Assembly: GCF_014699005.1 (NCBI RefSeq)
Contig: NZ_JACWZY010000019.1
Span: 101,473-165,472, forward strand
Reading direction: 5' to 3'
Origin: Spirosoma profusum
Lineage (GTDB): Bacteria > Bacteroidota > Bacteroidia > Cytophagales > Spirosomataceae
Length of the DNA: 64,000 nucleotides
In this document: positions 16,398-25,400 of the stretch, piece after piece
Numbering within the stretch: the stretch's first letter is position 1
How the letters are laid out: each line of letters opens with the position of its first letter
The notes under the pieces: model-generated
Seen by the model: the letters and a program-made list of their open reading frames with translations, nothing else
Databases searched by the model: none
What the model was told of the DNA's origin: nothing
Program-made: the position numbers and the translations under genes

Positions 16398-16988
16398 ATG
16401 AGTCGTCAAACCCATTCCTTCTATAATAAATTTTCAGTCTTTTACCCCCTGGTCGATTTTTTCCTGAGACCACAAAAGACTAGATTATTTGATGAGGTCA
16501 ACCAATTGCCCGCTGGTAATCTACTTGATATTGGCGTTGGCAACGGGGCAAATTTGCCCTTGTATAAAAAGCACCGCGTTACTGGCATCGATACATCTTT
16601 CGAGATGCTTTCAATTGCCAGCAAACGATATCATAAACAGGTTCGGCTATTGCTGATGAATGGAGAAGACCTGTTGTTTGGGGATGGACAGTTCGATTAC
16701 GTTGTTCTATCCCATGTGATTGCCGTCGTCGATAATCCTGAACAACTGGTAGAGGAAGTATTCAGGGTGTTAAAACCTAATGGAAGGCTTTTTATTCTGA
16801 ACCATTTTACCCCAAATAACTGGCTAAAACAGGTAGACTTTGCTTTCAGAATTTTCGCCAGAATGGTTCACTTCAAATCAGTTTTTTACATCCATGAACT
16901 AACGACAATCAGACGATTCAAGCTGCTGAAAGAAGTTCGATTTGGCTCAGCTTCCTATTTCAAACTTTTAATTTACCAGAAGCCGTGA
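16398..16988 (+). CDS. Class I SAM-dependent methyltransferase (phospholipid N-methyltransferase-like)
   Basis: 196 residues. Rossmann SAM-binding motif NLLDIGVGNGANLPLYKKH near 40-58, acidic ribose contact in VTGIDTSFEML, motif VVLSHVIAVVDNPEQ, and the post-motif RVLKPNGRLFILNHF. The C-terminal part (NWLKQVDFAFRIFARMVHF) is basic and hydrophobic, as in enzymes that act at membranes. The overall pattern recalls bacterial phosphatidylethanolamine N-methyltransferases of the PmtA type. That idea is supported by the downstream membrane protein and DgkA genes. The stop codon overlaps the GTG start of the next gene, indicating translational coupling. Confidence 0.85.
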   Translation: MSRQTHSFYNKFSVFYPLVDFFLRPQKTRLFDEVNQLPAGNLLDIGVGNGANLPLYKKHRVTGIDTSFEMLSIASKRYHKQVRLLLMNGEDLLFGDGQFDYVVLSHVIAVVDNPEQLVEEVFRVLKPNGRLFILNHFTPNNWLKQVDFAFRIFARMVHFKSVFYIHELTTIRRFKLLKEVRFGSASYFKLLIYQKP

Positions 16989-17488
16989 GAAAGCATTTCT
17001 ACTTTATCATAGCCCCGCTACTCGTCAGTTTGTTTATCTATTTGTTCTATCGAACAGAAAAAACGATTGTTAATGAAATCGCCATTCGTATAATTTCATT
17101 CGACACCTACACTACTTTACGGAATGCAGTCAATCGGTTTTTACCGCTGAGTGAATTGATAATCTATTCGCTGCCTGAGGGATTATGGGTGTTTTGCATT
17201 ACGCTCACATCCAGGCCTTATTATATCCAGTTCAAAAACGTGCGAATCAATGGTGCGGGCCTTCCGCTTATCGTCTGCATTGGTCTGGAAATAGCGCAGT
17301 TACTTCATATTACGAATGGTCGATTTGATTTGGTGGACATTCTGATCTCGCTCATTTGCTGGTTCATTGCTGTTTTTGCTGCCGATGACAAACTGGATAA
17401 GCAGAATATACTGACCTCTCTAGACGGTAAAAGGATGGTCTGCTTATTCTCGTATGGTATTGTCTATTTATCCCATGTCTTAGCCTAA
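16985..17488 (+). CDS. VanZ-like integral membrane protein
   Basis: 167 residues beginning at a GTG that overlaps the TGA of the methyltransferase (GTGA). About five hydrophobic helices. The segment IGLEIAQLLHITNGRFDLVD followed by ILISLICWFIA resembles the VanZ-like signature, in which an acidic pair and a FD(x)xD motif sit between the last helices. VanZ-like proteins are linked to glycopeptide resistance and envelope lipid handling but have no defined activity. Part of a three-gene operon with a methyltransferase and diacylglycerol kinase. Confidence 0.65.
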   Translation: MRKHFYFIIAPLLVSLFIYLFYRTEKTIVNEIAIRIISFDTYTTLRNAVNRFLPLSELIIYSLPEGLWVFCITLTSRPYYIQFKNVRINGAGLPLIVCIGLEIAQLLHITNGRFDLVDILISLICWFIAVFAADDKLDKQNILTSLDGKRMVCLFSYGIVYLSHVLA

Positions 17489-17503
17489 CACGAAACGATC
17501 AGA

Positions 17504-17866
17504 ATGCAGATGAACGGTATCAGGAAACACGTCGCCAGTTATAAACATGGGATGCGCGGAATAAAACTCGCTTTCCGGTATGAATTTGCCATGCGCTTTC
17601 ATCTGATCGCTGCGGTTGGTGTTATTCTGGTCAACTATCTGCTTCAGATCAGTCGGACAGAATGGCTCATTACACTGATACTGATCGGCTTGGCCTGGAT
17701 GGCAGAGGCCTTTAATACCGCCCTTGAAAAAGTAGCCGATCGGATAACTCAAGACCAGGATGTACTGATTGGTCAGGCAAAAGATCTGGCTTCGGGAGCC
17801 GTAACCATCATTTGCCTCTTTGCTGTAGTATGCGCCCTGATTATTTATTTCCCGTATCTATTTTGA
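17504..17866 (+). CDS. Diacylglycerol kinase family protein
   Basis: 120 residues with three membrane helices, the size of DgkA. The family core is present: RGIKLAFRYEFAMRFHLIAA at the N-terminal surface helix, AEAFNTALEKVADRI containing the catalytic Glu and Asn, and AKDLASGAVTI in the third helix, followed by a hydrophobic end. It phosphorylates diacylglycerol or undecaprenol at the inner membrane, recycling lipids released by envelope reactions. Gap of 15 bp from the VanZ-like gene, so very likely the last gene of the operon. Confidence 0.92.
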   Translation: MQMNGIRKHVASYKHGMRGIKLAFRYEFAMRFHLIAAVGVILVNYLLQISRTEWLITLILIGLAWMAEAFNTALEKVADRITQDQDVLIGQAKDLASGAVTIICLFAVVCALIIYFPYLF

Positions 17867-18087
17867 CATGGAGTTCTGATATACTTCCATTGATGGTAAA
17901 TAGACGTGAAGATTTACTTTTCATAATTTCTGACCTTCTGATAACTAATGAGTTATGCGTAATGTCAAGTGAAACCAGTTAGCTACTACTCATTGTCCTA
18001 AAAGACGTTCCTTACCATTGTCCGAACTGCCCTTGTTTTTCGCCAACTTTTCTGTTTACAAAAACCCTCATTCATAACTAAATAACG

Positions 18088-19254
18088 ATGCGCTTCGGGC
18101 TATTCATTTCTGTTTTATTCATGCTACGCTGTGGCCTGACTGACTACGTTATACCCATTAGTAATAGCCCGGTCGCCATTTCCTCAAACGCAGGCCAGAT
18201 TGTATGGGATCAGAAAACGCTACGTAAGGTTTCTTCCGGCTCAAACGTTCGATACAGCGGTTATGCCCGACTGATTCAATTGCATGACCAATCACTCCTG
18301 GCCGTCTATGAGGCATCGGGTAGCGTTGTCGCCGTAAAAAGTACCGATTTAGGGGATAGTTGGTCGGTGCCTATACCCATAGCTCCCCGACAGGACGGTA
18401 TCAATATGGCTGTTCCCGACGTAGTAGAATTAAAAGATCATTCGATTCTGGTTTGCTACAATCCCCGACCCTACAAAATTGACCCGTCCCGCCGGTTTAG
18501 CATACGTACCAAAAAAAGTTACGATGGTGGGCAAAGCTGGCAGGATGAACGGCTCCTTTACGAAGCTGGTTTTGAATTCAGCAACGGCTGTTGGGAACCA
18601 GCCGCCATTCAGTTACCCAACGGTGAGATCCAGTTGTTTTTCGCCAACGAAGGAATCTACCAGACCTCGAATGAGCAAAATATTTCGCTGCTACGTTCAA
18701 CCGATAACGGGTTGAGCTGGACAAACGAACCATCCATAGTCAGCTTTCGGGCGGGAAGCCGGGATGGCATGCCTGCGCCGTTATTGCTCAGGAACGGCCG
18801 CGATCTTGTGTTTGCTATCGAAGATAATGGCTTCCATAATTTTAAACCTTATCTGATCCATTCGACTATCGTGCAAAATTGGCATCAGCCTGTAACTGGC
18901 AATAGTGCTGACCGTTGGTATGCGCTGGCCGAACCGATTCCCGATACGCTTTATGCAGGCGCGCCTTACTTAAGGCAGTTACCAACGGGCGAAACCTTAC
19001 TGTCCTATCAGGGCACTGAGAACCGAATCAATCGAATGGCCAATGCCGAAATGAAAGTCGTTGTCGGTGACAGCCATGCGCGTAATTTCAGCCAGAAAAG
19101 TGTCCCCTTTAGTATTCCTGCCGGAAAGTCAGGATTATGGAATAGTCTAAGTATTCTGGCTGATTCGACCATCATTGCCCTCACCAGCACCAATGGCTAT
19201 TCAGGCCGGGGCGAAGTTGAAGTCTGGATGATCAAGGGCCGACTAATGCATTAG
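18088..19254 (+). CDS. Sialidase-like (BNR repeat) exported protein
   Basis: 388 residues with an N-terminal hydrophobic signal (LFISVLFMLRCGL; a Cys at residue 15 could be lipidated but the lipobox is not canonical). The mature part is a six-bladed propeller of the sialidase superfamily with Asp-box repeats: KSTDLGDSWS near 90, KKSYDGGQSWQDE near 145 and RSTDNGLSWTNE near 205. An Arg-rich first blade and an acidic segment (CWEPAAIQLPNGEIQLFFAN) fit exo-sialidase-type glycosidases, but the full catalytic triad cannot be confirmed by eye. It may cleave a terminal acidic sugar or act on a related glycan. Unlinked by strand to the second sialidase-like gene at 44579. Confidence 0.8.
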   Translation: MRFGLFISVLFMLRCGLTDYVIPISNSPVAISSNAGQIVWDQKTLRKVSSGSNVRYSGYARLIQLHDQSLLAVYEASGSVVAVKSTDLGDSWSVPIPIAPRQDGINMAVPDVVELKDHSILVCYNPRPYKIDPSRRFSIRTKKSYDGGQSWQDERLLYEAGFEFSNGCWEPAAIQLPNGEIQLFFANEGIYQTSNEQNISLLRSTDNGLSWTNEPSIVSFRAGSRDGMPAPLLLRNGRDLVFAIEDNGFHNFKPYLIHSTIVQNWHQPVTGNSADRWYALAEPIPDTLYAGAPYLRQLPTGETLLSYQGTENRINRMANAEMKVVVGDSHARNFSQKSVPFSIPAGKSGLWNSLSILADSTIIALTSTNGYSGRGEVEVWMIKGRLMH

Positions 19255-19479
19255 TGTACGTCGTCAAGTAAATGTAAGGCCCTGTAATCACGGTAATACC
19301 TGCATCAGGCAGGAGAATAACGTAACAGCCTCCTTTTACTACGTAGTACTGTCCAATGCCTCCGTGAGAAATGAATGACCCTGATCAGTGGGATCGGAAC
19401 GGTTAAAGAAGGGCGTATTCTGTCGTAGGAACGTAGCATGCATCTCGTTTGGAACCATCAAAATAGTATAATCAACCCT

Positions 19480-20826
19480 ATGCAAAACAGACGTGATTTT
19501 CTTAAGCAGGCAGCGGCTGGTTCGGTTAGTGTAGCCGTAGGCGGTACGTTGGCTGGCTTTAGCCCCAAAAGTTACAATCGGATCATCGGAGCCAATGAAT
19601 TGATCCGGGTAGCTACCATTGGTGTAAATAGTCGGGGAAACAGCATGGGCGGTACGTTTGCCCAGCAAAAAAATGGGGAAGTAGGCACCGTTTGCGACGT
19701 CGATGAACGGGCTATTCCCAAGGCGATACAAACCATTGCCAAAACCAAGCAAACACTGAAACCTAAATCGGAAAAAGACTGCCGTCGGGTACTGGAAGAT
19801 AAATCAATCGATGCTATCTATATCGCCACGCCCGATCACTGGCATGCTCCGCTAGCGATTATGGGCTGTCAGGCAGGCAAACACGTTTATGTTGAGAAGC
19901 CATTAAGCCACAATCCTCATGAAGGCGAGTTGGCGATTGCCGCTGCCCGCAAATACAACCGCGTGGTGCAGATGGGGGCGCAGCGTCGTTCTGCACCAAC
20001 CCTGACAGAAGGTATTGAGCAGTTGCACAAGGGCATTATTGGCCGGGTGTATCTGGCTAAAACCTGGTACACCAACAAACGAAAAGCCACTACGCTCAAA
20101 CCCGGCACAGTACCCTCGTGGCTGGACTATGACTTATGGCAGGGCCCCGCTCCCCGAAAGCCTTACCAGGAAGGATTAATTCATTACGACTGGCATTGGT
20201 TCTGGCACTGGGGCACTGGAGAAGCGCTCAACAATGGTACGCACGAAGTAGACGTAGCACGCTGGGGTCTGGGTGTTGATTTCCCAACACGAGTTAGTTC
20301 GGTAGGAGGTCGGTATGAATTCAAAGACGATTGGCAGACGCCTGATACACAGATTATTATTATGGATTATCCGGGAAGAATATCGTTAATGTGGGAATCC
20401 CGAAGTTCAAACGGACGAAAAATTGAAGGGCTCGACCGGGGCATTATTTTTTATGGTGAAAACGGCAGTTTAGATACAGGTGGCGATAGTTACAAAGTTT
20501 ATGATCTGGATGGCAAATTAGTAAAGGAAGTGAATCCATCAGTCGCCGAAAGTGATGTGCAGGGACGTAATACGGCAAGTCCAAGTTTAGGTATGGACAA
20601 TCTCCACGTAATGGACTTTCTGGATGCTATAAAATCCAACAGGCGTCCAAACTGCGATGTCGAACTGGGTTACAAAAGTGTGGTGGCCATGCAACTCGGC
20701 AACATTGCCTGGCGAGTGGGCCGGGATCTGAAGATTGATCCTCAGAACGGTCACATTCTGGATGATAAAGAAGCTCAGAAACTTTGGCGTCGCGATTACG
20801 AGAAAGGTTGGGAACCCAAAGTTTAA
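19480..20826 (+). CDS. Gfo/Idh/MocA family oxidoreductase with Tat-type signal
   Basis: 448 residues from ATG 19480, chosen because it gives a twin-arginine-like signal (NRRDFLKQAAAGSVSVAVGG); the longer frame from 19438 masks it. NAD(P)-binding fold: VATIGVNSRGNSMGG, VCDVDERA, AIYIATPDHWHAPLAIMG, then the signature HVYVEKPLSHNPHEG with the catalytic Lys. C-terminal substrate domain includes HYDWHWFWHWGTGEALNNGTH. Members with a Tat signal carry their cofactor across the membrane and act on glycosides or sugar derivatives, some through transient keto intermediates. It is a candidate partner of the FAD oxidoreductases further on. Confidence 0.9.
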   Translation: MQNRRDFLKQAAAGSVSVAVGGTLAGFSPKSYNRIIGANELIRVATIGVNSRGNSMGGTFAQQKNGEVGTVCDVDERAIPKAIQTIAKTKQTLKPKSEKDCRRVLEDKSIDAIYIATPDHWHAPLAIMGCQAGKHVYVEKPLSHNPHEGELAIAAARKYNRVVQMGAQRRSAPTLTEGIEQLHKGIIGRVYLAKTWYTNKRKATTLKPGTVPSWLDYDLWQGPAPRKPYQEGLIHYDWHWFWHWGTGEALNNGTHEVDVARWGLGVDFPTRVSSVGGRYEFKDDWQTPDTQIIIMDYPGRISLMWESRSSNGRKIEGLDRGIIFYGENGSLDTGGDSYKVYDLDGKLVKEVNPSVAESDVQGRNTASPSLGMDNLHVMDFLDAIKSNRRPNCDVELGYKSVVAMQLGNIAWRVGRDLKIDPQNGHILDDKEAQKLWRRDYEKGWEPKV

Positions 20827-20870
20827 TCAAAGCAGGCCTAAAGTGCCAAACAGAACTAGAACAAAACGTG

Positions 20871-20904
20871 ACAACGTACCACCGGGACCCTAGTGGTACG
20901 TTGT
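20871..20904. terminator. Hairpin between convergent genes
   Basis: ACAACGTACCAC at 20871-20882 pairs perfectly with GTGGTACGTTGT at 20893-20904. It separates the MocA-type gene from the reverse-strand LacI gene. Its stem contains a copy of the iterated AACGTANC word on each strand. Confidence 0.75.
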
Positions 20905-20972
20905 CTACAAAATCACTGACTAAACTCCTGGATTTAGTGAATACCCTCTCCTGAACGCTCATTACTACGTGT

Positions 20973-21983
20973 TTAGCTTGACCCACGCACAATAAGTTGA
21001 GTAGGCAGAACCACTCGTTCAGGCATTTCGGTAGCAGAACCTTCCATGGCATTGAGCAGAAGCCGGGCAGCTTCGCGTCCTAGATCGTCAACGGGCTGCA
21101 CGACGGTCGTCAGGCCCGGTTCAACTAATTCGGAGATTGGGTCGTTGCTGAAGCCGACAATCGCTAATTCATTGGGCACGTGCAATCCTCGGCTACGGCA
21201 AACTTTCAGTACTTCGATGGCCGTAGGATCGTTAATGGTGAACAACGCATCAGGAGGTTGAGGCAGATTCAGCAGGTGGTTGATGTAGATATTCGCTTTT
21301 TCGAGCGTGAGGTCATACGAGATAATTAGCTCTGGTTCAATAGGCAAACCGTAGTGTAGCAAGGCATCACGGTAGCCATTTAACCGATTACGAGTATTGG
21401 GCAGCGAATCGGGACCCGCTAAATGGGCAATCCGTCGACGACCGGATTGAATCAGATGTTCGACCGCCACAAACGCCCCCCGATAGTCGTCTACCGTTAC
21501 GTTCGGTACGTTCATGTCTTCGCAAACCCGGTTGAAAAATACCACTGGAATACTTTTTCGCTGAAATGTACGGAGGTGATCGAAGTTGCGGGTTTCTTTG
21601 GTGTGCGATACCAGCAGCCCATCGACCCGGTTCGCCAACAGCGTGTGAGCATTCGATACTTCCATTTCATACGACTCACCCGACTGACAAATCACTACGT
21701 TATAACCCGCCTTCGTCAGTACCTGCTGGGCGCTGATAATCACCCTCGGAAAAAAGTAGGAAATAAACTCCGGTACCAGAATTCCTATGGTCCGGGTTTG
21801 ATTAGTGAGCAGCGAAATGGCCAACTGATTCCGCTGGTAGTCTAGCTGTTCGGCCAGCTCCAGCACGCGTTGCCGAGTTTTGGCGTTAACATTGGGGTGA
21901 TCTGTCAACGCTCTCGAAACGGTCGATTTCGATATGCCTAATTGCCGCGCAATATCAATGATGGTTGTTAAGTGTCGCTGCAC
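20973..21983 (-). CDS. LacI family transcriptional regulator
   Basis: 336 residues from the GTG at 21981-21983. The frame continues to an ATG at 22064, but that would place 27 extra residues before the helix-turn-helix and the ATG falls inside an operator; the GTG puts the DNA-binding domain (TIIDIARQLGISKSTVSRAL) at residue 5, as usual. Hinge and sugar-binding domain follow: TRTIGILVPEF, ANRVDGLLVSHTKE, VVFFNRVC, IAHLAGPDSLPNTRNRLNGY, ALFTINDPTAIEVLK, LAIVGFSNDP and the end LTTVVQPVDDLG. It most likely represses the divergent SusC/SusD operon and itself, with an oligosaccharide product as inducer. Confidence 0.93.
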   Translation of the reverse strand: MQRHLTTIIDIARQLGISKSTVSRALTDHPNVNAKTRQRVLELAEQLDYQRNQLAISLLTNQTRTIGILVPEFISYFFPRVIISAQQVLTKAGYNVVICQSGESYEMEVSNAHTLLANRVDGLLVSHTKETRNFDHLRTFQRKSIPVVFFNRVCEDMNVPNVTVDDYRGAFVAVEHLIQSGRRRIAHLAGPDSLPNTRNRLNGYRDALLHYGLPIEPELIISYDLTLEKANIYINHLLNLPQPPDALFTINDPTAIEVLKVCRSRGLHVPNELAIVGFSNDPISELVEPGLTTVVQPVDDLGREAARLLLNAMEGSATEMPERVVLPTQLIVRGSS

Positions 21984-22048
21984 GATATTGTATTTTTCTA
22001 ATTTTCGACTATTTTCCTTACAAATTGGCCTGAACAAGGACGTTAACT

Positions 22049-22086
22049 TTGGGAATGTTCCCAATTTTTTTTGGGAATGTTCCCAA
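22049..22086. promoter_or_regulatory. Twin LacI-type operators
   Basis: Two identical 16-bp near-palindromes, TTGGGAATGTTCCCAA, at 22049-22064 and 22071-22086, with symmetric halves around a TG centre. Their centres are 22 bp apart, about two helical turns, so two dimers would sit on one face of the DNA. They lie between the divergent regulator and SusC genes, the expected site for LacI-family control. Confidence 0.85.
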
Positions 22087-22249
22087 AAAAATAATCAAAC
22101 TATTCCTTGACAAAAGCCACTTTATCTGCCAAATTCAAATAGCCCAGAGAAAACAGGCGTCCAGTGCCTTTTTAACCCCACTCTAATTGAACATTTCGTT
22201 TTTACTGTGCTACGTAATTAAATCATTAAAAATTTAACTATTCCTAGAA

Positions 22250-25200
22250 ATGCCTCTCATGAAAACACGAATACGTTTTCTAGTATGCCTTCTCATAACG
22301 ATCCTATTTATGGGATCGGATGCGTGGGCGCAGAATCGCACCGTAAGTGGGCGCGTTGTTGGGCCCGATGGGGGCGATCTACCAGGTGTTAGTGTCGTCC
22401 TGAAAAGCACGCAACGCGGAACTACTACGGATGCTTCTGGACGTTTCTCAATCCCTAACCTTCCTAACGACGCCGTTCTGACTTTTTCGTACATCGGCTA
22501 CGTATCACAGGACGTAACGGTTGGTAATCGCTCAACGCTCGACGTAACACTGCAATCTGATGACCGTTCGCTGAATGAAGTTGTGGTGGTTGGTTATGGC
22601 ACGCAACGAAAAGTAGAAACCACGGGCTCCATTGCGTCGGTAAAATCGTCGGAACTGATACAAACCCCGGTATCCAACGTAGCGCAGGGCTTGCAGGCAC
22701 GCGTATCGGGGGTACAGGTGAACCAGAATACAGGGGCTCCCGGCGGAAACATCAGCGTTCGGATTCGCGGAACAAACTCGATCAACGGAAACTCGGAACC
22801 GCTCTACGTAGTGGATGGGATTCAGATTTCGAACAGTGGCGGTATTAATGATGTCAGCCCGCTGTCGAGCATCAATCCGAACGATATTGAATCGGTCGAG
22901 ATTTTAAAAGATGCTTCGGCGTCAGCTATTTACGGTTCACGCGCGGCCAATGGGGTCGTACTGATTACGACCAAACGAGGCAAAACCGGCGCGACGCGCG
23001 TTACGCTGGATAGTTATTATGGGGTGCAGAATGCAGCCAGAAAACTGGACCTGCTGAATGCCGCCGAGTTTGCCCAACTGGAAAACGAAACCTTTAAGAA
23101 CAACTTCTACACCGATCCGAAATCGCTGGGCGAAGGAACCGATTGGCAGAGCTTTATTTTCCGGCAGGCGCCCATTCAGAGCCATCAGTTATCGATAAAC
23201 GGCGGGTCTGAAAAAACGCAACTGTCGCTCTCGGCCAATTACTTTGATCAGGATGGGATCATAATCAACTCCAATTTCAAACGGTATTCATTACGTCTTA
23301 ATCTCGATCACCGCATCAGCGACCGCTTCAAAGTCGGAACCAGTATTCTGGGAAGCCGTTCCACCAACTCCGGCGTAACGACTGGTTCGACAACGATTGG
23401 CGACGGTGGGGCCGTAGTAGGTACCATTATGGGCTCGGCAATTGGTGCCCCACCTCTTCTGAAGCCCTACCGCGAAGATGGTACAATCTGGCCGTTTGGC
23501 GAACAGGCCGACGGTCGGTATCGGGAAAATGCGAACCCGCTGAATTACTTAGCCATACTGAATCAGTTAGTGATTCAACGGACGCTGGCCAATGTGTATG
23601 CCGATGTTACGTTAATGAAAGGGCTTACATACCGGGCTTCGTTTAATCTCGACATGGACAACCGAATCCGTGATACGTATTCGCCCCGATCAATTGTGAG
23701 CCTTACCGATTTGAACGACAACTCAGGGTCGGGTTCGAAGACCAACTCGAACAATCTCACGCTGTTGCACGAGAGCATTCTGACGTACGGTACTACGTTC
23801 GCCAAAGTTCATTCATTCAAAGCTACGGCCGTGTTTGCTACCCAAACGGGTCAGTCAAACTCAAACAGCATTAGTGCCACTGGTTTTCCGAACGATGCAA
23901 CGCAAAACGAAGCCCTGCAACTGGCGCTGAATCGCACTGTGAGCAGTGCTCGCAGCACACAACGGCTCGACTCGTATATGGGACGTATCAACTACGGATT
24001 CAAGGATCGATATTTTCTGGACCTGACGGCCCGTATTGACGGTTCGAGCCGGTTCGGAGCCAACAATAAATATGGTCTTTTTCCGGCTATTTCGGCGGGC
24101 TGGCGCATTATCGAAGAGCCATTTGCCAAATCGCTTAGCTGGCTATCGGACCTGAAACTACGCGCCAGCTACGGCATTACAGGGAATGCGGCAGGAATCG
24201 ATCCGTACCAGTCGCTGGCAACGGTTTCGGCCTCGGGTAGCGATTATAACATCAACCACGCCTACGTAACGGGCATCAATCCGTCGGGAATTGCCAACCC
24301 GGATCTGCGCTGGGAGCGGTCAGCCCAGACCGATGTTGGCCTCGACATTGGTTTACTGAACAACCGTATCAGCTTTATCGTCGATGTGTATCAGAAAAAA
24401 ACCGATGATCTTCTCTACGTAAAAGCCCTCCCGCTGAGTTCGGGTTACAGCACCATTACGGGTAATTTCGCAGCACTCGAAAACAAAGGACTCGAACTGG
24501 CTGCCAATGCCCGGATTCTGGATGGCCCCCTAAAATGGAGCGTATCGGCCAACGCTACGTTCAACCGCAACAAAGTGCTGAGCCTGGACGGAGGCACTAC
24601 GCAGGAACGTTTTGTAACGACTTATACCGTATTGAAAGTAGGCAGCCCGCTCGGCCTGTTCAAAACCTACGTATTCGATGGTATCAACCAAACTGGCGAA
24701 TCGATTACGCCGGGCTACGATGGACGGCTGGGTGGCCACAAAGTGAAAGACGTCAATGGCGATGGCACCATCACGGCTGCCGATCAGGTCATTACAGGCG
24801 ATCCGAATCCGAAGTTCATCTACGGTTTTTCGACAAATCTTTCGTTCAAAAACTTCGATTTCAGCGGCTTCCTGTCGGGTACGCAGGGCAACGACATTTA
24901 TAACGCCAGCCGCCTATCGTTCGAAGTTCCGTTGGGTGGGCGTAACCTGTTCAAGGGCGTCGTCAATCGTTGGACGCCTACTAACCCCAGCAATCAGTAC
25001 GTTAGTCCGGCGCAGGGAAGTCGCCTGCCTGTTACCAACTACGTAGTGGAAGATGGTTCGTACCTGCGTTGCCGGAACGTAACGCTGGGCTACACGCTGC
25101 CCCGCATCAAAGGCACTCAGAATCTTCGGGTGTACGTGAGCGCCAACAACCTGTTCACGATCACGAAATACAGCGGCTTCGACACCGAAGTCAATACGTA

Positions 25201-25288
25201 CGCTGGTTCTAACACACAAATTGGTATCGATAACCTCGTGTATCCACAAGCGAAGTCGTTTTTGGGAGGTTTGCAGATCACGCTATAA
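22250..25288 (+). CDS. SusC/RagA family TonB-dependent outer-membrane transporter
   Basis: 1012 residues (ATG at 22259 is an alternative start). Signal peptide to about residue 27 (LITILFMGSDAWAQ), carboxypeptidase-regulatory-like domain (about 30-105: VSGRVVGPDGGDLPGVSV), the SusC linker ending VVVGYGTQRK, then plug (NPNDIESVEILKDASASAIY, GSRAANGVVLITTK) and a 22-strand barrel with the typical ending SFLGGLQITL. It imports glycan fragments across the outer membrane with the lipoprotein SusD as lid, powered by TonB. Start of an operon opposite the LacI regulator; the twin operators lie about 170 bp upstream. Rather short for the family but complete. Confidence 0.96.
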   Translation: MPLMKTRIRFLVCLLITILFMGSDAWAQNRTVSGRVVGPDGGDLPGVSVVLKSTQRGTTTDASGRFSIPNLPNDAVLTFSYIGYVSQDVTVGNRSTLDVTLQSDDRSLNEVVVVGYGTQRKVETTGSIASVKSSELIQTPVSNVAQGLQARVSGVQVNQNTGAPGGNISVRIRGTNSINGNSEPLYVVDGIQISNSGGINDVSPLSSINPNDIESVEILKDASASAIYGSRAANGVVLITTKRGKTGATRVTLDSYYGVQNAARKLDLLNAAEFAQLENETFKNNFYTDPKSLGEGTDWQSFIFRQAPIQSHQLSINGGSEKTQLSLSANYFDQDGIIINSNFKRYSLRLNLDHRISDRFKVGTSILGSRSTNSGVTTGSTTIGDGGAVVGTIMGSAIGAPPLLKPYREDGTIWPFGEQADGRYRENANPLNYLAILNQLVIQRTLANVYADVTLMKGLTYRASFNLDMDNRIRDTYSPRSIVSLTDLNDNSGSGSKTNSNNLTLLHESILTYGTTFAKVHSFKATAVFATQTGQSNSNSISATGFPNDATQNEALQLALNRTVSSARSTQRLDSYMGRINYGFKDRYFLDLTARIDGSSRFGANNKYGLFPAISAGWRIIEEPFAKSLSWLSDLKLRASYGITGNAAGIDPYQSLATVSASGSDYNINHAYVTGINPSGIANPDLRWERSAQTDVGLDIGLLNNRISFIVDVYQKKTDDLLYVKALPLSSGYSTITGNFAALENKGLELAANARILDGPLKWSVSANATFNRNKVLSLDGGTTQERFVTTYTVLKVGSPLGLFKTYVFDGINQTGESITPGYDGRLGGHKVKDVNGDGTITAADQVITGDPNPKFIYGFSTNLSFKNFDFSGFLSGTQGNDIYNASRLSFEVPLGGRNLFKGVVNRWTPTNPSNQYVSPAQGSRLPVTNYVVEDGSYLRCRNVTLGYTLPRIKGTQNLRVYVSANNLFTITKYSGFDTEVNTYAGSNTQIGIDNLVYPQAKSFLGGLQITL

Positions 25289-25293
25289 ATCAG

Positions 25294-25386
25294 AACCAGG
25301 ATTTTAACAGGATTGAAAAGATTTACAAGATTTTGTCTTCTAGTCTCAATCTTGTAAATCTTTTCAATCCTGTTAAAATCCTGGTT
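25294..25386. repeat. Inverted repeat, 39-bp perfect arms (AACCAGGATTTTAACAGGATT type)
   Basis: Arms at 25294-25332 and 25348-25386 are exact complements with a 15-base loop, the longest in the window. It lies between the SusC stop and SusD start and fills nearly the whole gap, leaving 14 bp before the SusD ATG. It could adjust the SusC:SusD ratio by attenuation or stabilise the 3' end of the susC message. Confidence 0.85.
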
Positions 25387-25400
25387 CAAGACATATTCAA

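Noticed and set aside
21984..22064. ATG start at 22064 for the LacI regulator
   Set aside because: The start codon lies in the operator and adds 27 residues before the DNA-binding helix-turn-helix; GTG 21983 fits better.
22107..22130. TTGAC ... TATCTG as SusC promoter
   Set aside because: Spacing of 13 bp is too short and the second element does not fit TAnnTTTG.
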